Shown one piece after another: positions 7,100-9,026 of a stretch of 9,026 nt of DNA; positions within the stretch are counted from its first letter, which is position 1, and the number at the start of each line of letters is the position of its first letter. Source of the DNA: DATDMG01 sp036518955 (GTDB lineage: Bacteria > Actinomycetota > Actinomycetes > Actinomycetales > Kineosporiaceae); the NCBI GenBank assembly GCA_036518955.1, contig DATDMG010000289.1, positions 1 to 9,026 on the forward strand, given 5' to 3'. The position numbers were made by a program, and so were the translations under genes. The notes beneath the pieces are model-generated. The model saw nothing but the letters and a program-made list of their open reading frames with translations. It had not been told where the DNA came from and ran no database searches.

Positions 7100-7488
7100 G
7101 CAACCCGGCACCTCTGCACGCTGCATCTCTGCACGCTGCGCTCCGCGCCCATGCCGACGGAATCAATCCCGGCGAGGCCGCCATCGAGCTGCTGATCAAC
7201 CACGGCTGCTTCTTGGCCCGACACGACTTCCGCGACCGCTTCATCCGCCTGGCCACCATCGACGGCACCACCACCGCCGACCTCGACTGGCCCGCAGCGG
7301 CTGAAGCAGCACACCACGGTGGGCTGCCCTGCTCCAGCAGCGAACGTCAGATCCTCCAGATCGCCGCCAGCCTCGCCGACGGCATCCCCGTCAACCTCCG
7401 CGACAGCCTCACCGGCCTGGACCACCGCAACCTCCACCTCGTGGTCACCGCGATCCTTCACGCGGCCGGACATCCTACCACTTCTTGA
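7096..7488 (+). CDS. Small third protein of the element, TnpC-like by position, function unknown
   Basis: This gene encodes 130 aa from an ATG that overlaps the tnpB stop (ATGA), with GAGGG a few bases upstream, so it is almost certainly the third gene of one operon. I do not recognise its domain. No signal peptide or membrane segment is seen. It reads as two helical parts, about residues 5-75 and 85-125, around a Gly/Ser-rich centre (HHGGLPCSSSE). The C-terminal part (ERQILQIAASLADG then LRDSLTGLDHRNLHLV) is regular and amphipathic, as in a small DNA- or protein-binding helical domain. Tn554 TnpC, of similar length and place, influences insertion frequency and orientation (known). A similar accessory role here rests on synteny only. 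An in-frame 15-bp tandem repeat gives LHAASLHAAL near the N-terminus. The stop is 7 nt from the right terminal repeat. Confidence 0.75.
   Translation: MSNPAPLHAASLHAALRAHADGINPGEAAIELLINHGCFLARHDFRDRFIRLATIDGTTTADLDWPAAAEAAHHGGLPCSSSERQILQIAASLADGIPVNLRDSLTGLDHRNLHLVVTAILHAAGHPTTS
7112..7141 (+). repeat. 15-bp in-frame tandem duplication
   Basis: CTCTGCACGCTGCAT is followed directly by CTCTGCACGCTGCGC, 13 of 15 bases identical, encoding LHAAS-LHAAL in the small third protein. It looks like a recent slippage duplication and is length-neutral for the frame. Confidence 0.7.
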
Positions 7489-7495
7489 TCATCTT

Positions 7496-7503
7496 TAGTT
7501 CGG
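7496..7503 (-). repeat. Right terminal inverted repeat TAGTTCGG of the inserted element
   Basis: Exact reverse complement of CCGAACTA at 3246-3253. It lies 1 nt inside the proposed right core GAAGAC (7505-7510) and 7 nt after the stop of the third gene. Confidence 0.6.
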
Positions 7504-7504
7504 A

Positions 7505-7510
7505 GAAGAC
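7505..7510 (+). other. Right junction core of the inserted element
   Basis: GAAGAC precedes AAGCTGGATGC, where the IS110 reading resumes as Lys-Leu-Asp-Ala. The same hexamer also occurs at 3229-3234 on the left, but joining at those copies would delete 4 nt and shift the IS110 frame. Joining with ACCGAC (3233-3238) as the core keeps it exactly. The second alignment is preferred. Confidence 0.45.
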
Positions 7511-8518
7511 AAGCTGGATGCAGTGTGGCTGGCCAAGCTGACCGAGCGGGGGATGCTGCGCCCCTCGTTCGTCCCCCCGTCACCGATCCGGCGGTTGCGG
7601 GACTACACCCGGCTGCGGGTCGACCTGACCCGTGACCGCGTCCGGCAGTACCAGCGGCTGGAGAAGCTGCTGGAGGACGCCTTGATCAAGGTATCCAGTG
7701 TCGCCTCCGGCATCGACACCCTCTCGGTGCGGGACATGCTCGAAGCGCTGATCGGCGGGGAGCGCGACCCGCAGGTCCTGGCCGGGCTGGCGCGCGGGCG
7801 GATGAAGGCCAAGCGCGCTGAACTGGTCGAGGCGCTGACCGGCCGGTTCGACGACCACCACGGCGAGCTGGCCCGGATCCTGCTGGACTCCATCGATGCC
7901 CTGACTGGCCAGATCGACACCCTCACCACCCGGATCGAGGACCTGCTCGCCGCGATGCCCGCCGCGGTGGGCGATCCGGACCGTCACGACGGCGACCCCG
8001 GCCGCCACGACGGTGGCGGCGGTCTGCCGGTGCTGGAGCGGCTGGCGGAGATCCCCGGTCTGGGAGTCCGAGGGGCGCAGATCATCGTGGCCGAGATCGG
8101 GTTGGACATGACCCGGTTCCGCGATCCGGGCCGCCTCGCCTCCTGGGCGAAGCTCACCCCCCGCACCATCCAGTCCGGCGCCATGCTGCGCGGCGGCAAG
8201 ACCGGCAAGGGAAACCCCTACCTCAAGGGCGTCCTCGGCGAAGCGGCCGCCGCCGCAGCCAAGACCCAGACCTTCCTCGGCGACCGTTACCGGCGCATCG
8301 TCAAACGCCGCGGCAAGCTCAAGGCCCTCGTCGCGGTAGCCCGCTCCATCCTGGTCACCGTCTGGCATCTCCTGGCCGACCCGACCGACCGCTTCCACGA
8401 CCTCGGCGTCGACTACCACGCCAACCGCATCGACAAGGACCGCAAGATCCGCAACCACCTACGGCAACTACAGGCCCTCGGCTACACCGTCACCCTCAAC
8501 CCCATCGCCGCCGCCTGA
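7511..8518 (+). pseudogene. IS110-family transposase, C-terminal part (fourth acidic residue, coiled region, Transposase_20 serine domain)
   Basis: This continues the split transposase with AAG CTG GAT GCA GTG (KLDAV). It supplies the missing acidic residue (D113 in rejoined numbering) and 335 residues in all, for a rejoined length of about 445 aa. A long helical region follows (RRLRDYTRLRVDLTRDRVRQ, LEKLLEDALIKV). Then comes the Transposase_20 domain, beginning LERLAEIPGLG and including LASWAKLTPRTIQSG with the expected catalytic serine (codon 8174-8176) and GKGNPYLKGVLGEAAAAAAK. The C-terminus is intact. A GTG at 7523 opens a 331-aa frame, but no ribosome site precedes it, and this product would lack the acidic nuclease residues. 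The sequence shows no other disabling mutation, so the split looks recent or reversible. Confidence 0.88.
7970..8011 (+). repeat. 21-bp imperfect in-frame tandem repeat in the IS110 transposase
   Basis: Two adjacent 21-bp units encode GDPDRHD and GDPGRHD, just before the Transposase_20 domain, in the variable Gly/Asp-rich linker. The repeat probably changes only the linker length. Confidence 0.65.
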
Positions 8519-8532
8519 CCGACCGCACCCCC

Positions 8533-8559
8533 TCCCGGCTCCGCTGCGCTACGCCGGGA
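8533..8559 (+). terminator. Hairpin after the IS110 transposase
   Basis: TCCCGGC (8533-8539) pairs with GCCGGGA (8553-8559) around a 13-nt loop, 14 nt after the stop at 8518. There is no T-tract. It may be a terminator or part of the structured right end of the IS. Confidence 0.45.
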
Positions 8560-8587
8560 CGCTGTCGCGCGCCCACTCACCAGTCAT

Positions 8588-9026
8588 TTTCCGGTCAGCG
8601 GGAGGTCACGGTGGCTACCGCATTCTTGATCCAGGCTGAGGATCTGGCGCGGCCGGATCATGTTGCGGCCGGCTCGTCGGGTGGTTTCGCCGCCAGCCAA
8701 TGATCCACCCACGATGCTGGCCCGGTGATCCGGGACGGTCGCCAGCATCAGCAGCAGCTCCGCGACCGTTGCACCATCCGGCCCGACCCGGTCGCCGCCG
8801 CACCCAAGAATCCCGGAATTGCCGTAATGCTCCTGCTGCCCCGACATGACCGAGAGCGTCGTCAGAGGTAGCGTGCAGAGCAGCTGCCAACGCCTGACCG
8901 GGTCGGGATCGGCGGGCAGGGGTTGGCGCCCCGGTCGAGAAACGGAGCGAGCTGAAACAGCGTTGCGGTGACCCTGCCGTGGCGGCGCTATCGTCCCGTG
9001 CCGGCCCGAACGGGTTCACGGAGGTG
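8588..9026. other. 439-bp right flank without a supportable gene
   Basis: No reading frame here shows a recognisable domain. On the plus strand a 30-codon frame (GTG 8611 to TGA 8701-8703, beginning VATAFLIQAEDLA) has GGGAGG 5 nt upstream. On the minus strand an 87-aa frame (8847 to 8584) contains ATVAELLLMLATVPDHRA, faintly like the N-terminus of ISAs1-type transposases. It ends right at the presumed IS110 right end, but it has no convincing ribosome site. It may be a decayed transposase remnant. The window ends in CACGGAGGTG, which could be the ribosome site and start of a plus-strand gene beyond it. Confidence 0.4.

Larger units (their letters stand above)
3239..7510 (+). mobile_element. 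Tn554-like site-specific transposon (two tyrosine recombinases plus small protein), no cargo
   Basis: The element of about 4,272 bp sits inside the IS110 transposase gene. It holds three genes in one direction: recombinase A (421 aa), recombinase B (840 aa) and a 130-aa protein. They are joined by 4-nt overlaps that leave no room for cargo. Order and size classes match Tn554 TnpA (about 361), TnpB (about 630) and TnpC (about 125 aa), though the second recombinase is longer here. RIT elements carry three recombinases, so they fit less well. Ends carry the inverted repeat CCGAACTA, at 3246-3253 and, reversed, at 7496-7503. The left repeat is 7 nt and the right repeat 1 nt from the proposed cores. 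The third gene stops only 7 nt before the right repeat. There is no perfect target duplication of usual size. Confidence 0.8.
2662..8587 (+). mobile_element. IS110-family insertion sequence, interrupted by a second element
   Basis: The transposase halves at 2909-3238 and 7511-8518 belong to one IS110-family DEDD/Ser transposase. Its noncoding 5' region (about 240 bp) lies upstream, as in the IS110 group proper. The ends are estimated, not proven. IS110 elements usually lack terminal inverted repeats and clear duplications. I place the left end near 2662 and the right end near 8585-8587 from the candidate bridge-RNA loop match and an AT dinucleotide shared at 2662-2663 and 8586-8587. Without the insert the IS would be about 1.65 kb. 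The boundaries could be off by tens of bases. Confidence 0.6.

Noticed and set aside
3239..7510. RIT element (three tyrosine recombinases in a row)
   Set aside because: Only two tyrosine recombinases are present. The third gene encodes 130 aa with no catalytic residues, so the Tn554 layout fits better.
7523..8518. Functional stand-alone 331-aa transposase
   Set aside because: It opens with a GTG inside the conserved motif, lacks a ribosome site and misses the nuclease acids. It is the 3' part of a split gene.
1..9026. CRISPR arrays, tRNA or rRNA genes
   Set aside because: No regularly spaced repeats, and no tRNA or rRNA signature, were seen on either strand by eye.

Overview
The window is GC-rich DNA with strong GC bias at third codon positions, GTG and TTG starts, GC-only hairpins without T-tracts, and gene families typical of Actinobacteria (Frankia- or Streptomyces-like). 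This is inferred from composition and protein style. No marker gene fixes the genus.

Layout. (1) Positions 1-1539 hold the tail of one secreted protein, then a complete secreted trypsin-like serine protease whose C-terminal Cys-rich domain is a clear paralogue of that tail, so they form a tandem pair. (2) Positions 1709-2554 (minus strand) encode a membrane protein with four internal repeats, resembling the COG4705 family. It is convergent with the protease, and a hairpin lies between the two genes. (3) From about 2662 to about 8587 lies an IS110-family insertion sequence whose transposase gene has been split. The N-terminal part (2909-3238) stops at the third acidic residue of the DEDD catalytic motif, and the rest (7511-8518) resumes with the codon that should follow it. 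(4) The 4.27-kb insert (3239-7510) is a compact second mobile element. It carries two tyrosine recombinases (421 and 840 aa) and a 130-aa protein of unknown function, joined by two 4-nt stop/start overlaps and bounded by 8-bp inverted repeats. The gene order, size classes and lack of a perfect target duplication match the TnpA-TnpB-TnpC module of Tn554-type transposons, here with no cargo. (5) Positions 8588-9026 contain no gene I can support.

How it fits together. The window is a nested pair of mobile elements next to two ordinary chromosomal genes. The inner element has disabled the IS110 transposase by separating residues D110 and D113. Joining the flanks at the proposed 6-nt core restores the exact reading frame. 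The IS110 5' noncoding region (about 2670-2850) folds on paper into a stem with an asymmetric internal loop, as expected of an IS110 bridge RNA. One strand of that loop is the exact reverse complement of a 7-mer at the predicted right end of the IS.

The most interesting points are the precision of the insertion in a conserved catalytic motif of another transposon, the undescribed third protein, and the candidate bridge RNA. Family assignments come from motif recognition by eye. No database search was possible.
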